Positions 14,961 to 15,092 of a stretch of DNA of 15,092 nucleotides are shown one piece after another. A model generated the notes under the pieces. It saw only the letters and a program-made list of their open reading frames with translations. It was not told where the DNA came from and searched no databases. Every line of letters starts with the position of its first letter. Positions within the stretch are counted from its first letter, which is position 1. Source of the stretch: Candidatus Omnitrophota bacterium (lineage in GTDB: Bacteria > Omnitrophota > Gorgyraeia > Gygaellales > Profunditerraquicolaceae); assembly GCA_028711825.1 (NCBI GenBank), contig JAQTRM010000012.1, positions 1-15,092 on the forward strand. Direction: 5' to 3'. The translations under genes and the position numbers were made by a program.

Positions 14961-15050
14961 GGCCAGCGGGTCCTGCCGGCCGAGCCACCTCGCCGTGCTC
15001 ACTTACGTTGCGCGCAGCAAGGGCTTCGTCTCGTCCGTCACCCGCTGGAC
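14961..15050. repeat. GC-rich inverted-repeat element
   Basis: A compact GC-rich block set in AT-rich flanks. It is bounded by perfect 9-bp arms CCAGCGGGT (14963-14971) and ACCCGCTGG (15040-15048); one more pair, 14961 with 15050, lies beyond a single mismatch. The interior has small dyads: CGAG-CCAC-CTCG (14981-14992) and TGCGCGCA (15009-15016). No T-run follows on either strand, so it is not a simple terminator, and I do not recognise a known RNA such as SRP RNA or tmRNA. It could be a dispersed palindromic repeat/MITE-like unit or a structured RNA. Only one copy lies in this window. The rest of the right-hand stretch (15051-15092) shows nothing I can support. Confidence 0.55.
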
Positions 15051-15092
15051 AGAATAATTAAAAAAGCGTATCCTTCTGTTTTTGCCTTCTTT

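Noticed and set aside
15003..15092. Open minus-strand frame entering from the right edge (29 codons to TAA)
   Set aside because: All three minus frames run open for short distances here, and most of this one lies in the inverted-repeat element. Without the upstream sequence I cannot tell which frame, if any, ends a gene.
1..15092. CRISPR arrays, tRNA/rRNA genes, transposases, phage or defence genes
   Set aside because: I saw no regularly spaced repeats, no tRNA- or rRNA-like sequence, and no transposase, integrase or defence-type domains among the supported proteins.

Overview
The window looks like chromosomal DNA of a free-living Gram-negative bacterium. It encodes an LPS heptose epimerase (HldD) and a signal-peptide-bearing outer-membrane beta-barrel, and its GC content is moderate (about half, by eye). 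ThyX instead of ThyA, a two-subunit glycine decarboxylase (GcvPA/GcvPB) and a LipM-type octanoyltransferase point away from enterobacteria. A deltaproteobacterial or candidate-phylum lineage such as Omnitrophota is plausible, but this is inference. Every supported gene lies on the minus strand, so the reading order runs from high to low coordinates.

Layout in transcription order. (1) 15050-14961: a GC-rich, roughly 90-bp inverted-repeat element. (2) 14909-13332: a consensus sigma-70 promoter, an intrinsic terminator only about 17 nt into the transcript, a 50-aa zinc-finger-like ORF with an apparent ATT start, and an RhlE-type DEAD-box helicase whose start overlaps that ORF by ATGA. (3) 13220-12000: an MFS transporter. 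(4) 11952-8489: a nickel locus made of nikR, an outer-membrane beta-barrel gene, nikM and nikN, with hldD translationally overlapped onto nikN. (5) 8333-2444: a complete glycine cleavage and lipoylation operon, gcvT-gcvH-gcvPA-gcvPB-lipM-lipA; the Lpd (L-protein) gene is not in the window. (6) 2345-3: thyX, nikQ and nikO with overlapping reading frames.

How the parts fit. LipM and LipA assemble the lipoyl group that GcvH needs. GcvPA/PB, GcvH and GcvT split glycine and make 5,10-methylene-THF, which ThyX can use to make dTMP. NikMN, NikQ and NikO together form an ECF-type nickel importer, but its two halves sit about 8 kb apart, separated by hldD, the gcv/lip genes and thyX. The barrel protein between nikR and nikM is a candidate outer-membrane nickel entry channel.

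The least expected items are the attenuator-like leader plus ATT-started zinc-finger micro-ORF ahead of the helicase, the NikR-flanked beta-barrel with a repeat pair bracketing its -10 box, the split nickel importer with a His-rich NikO tail and a Gln in place of the H-loop His, and the inverted-repeat element at the right edge.
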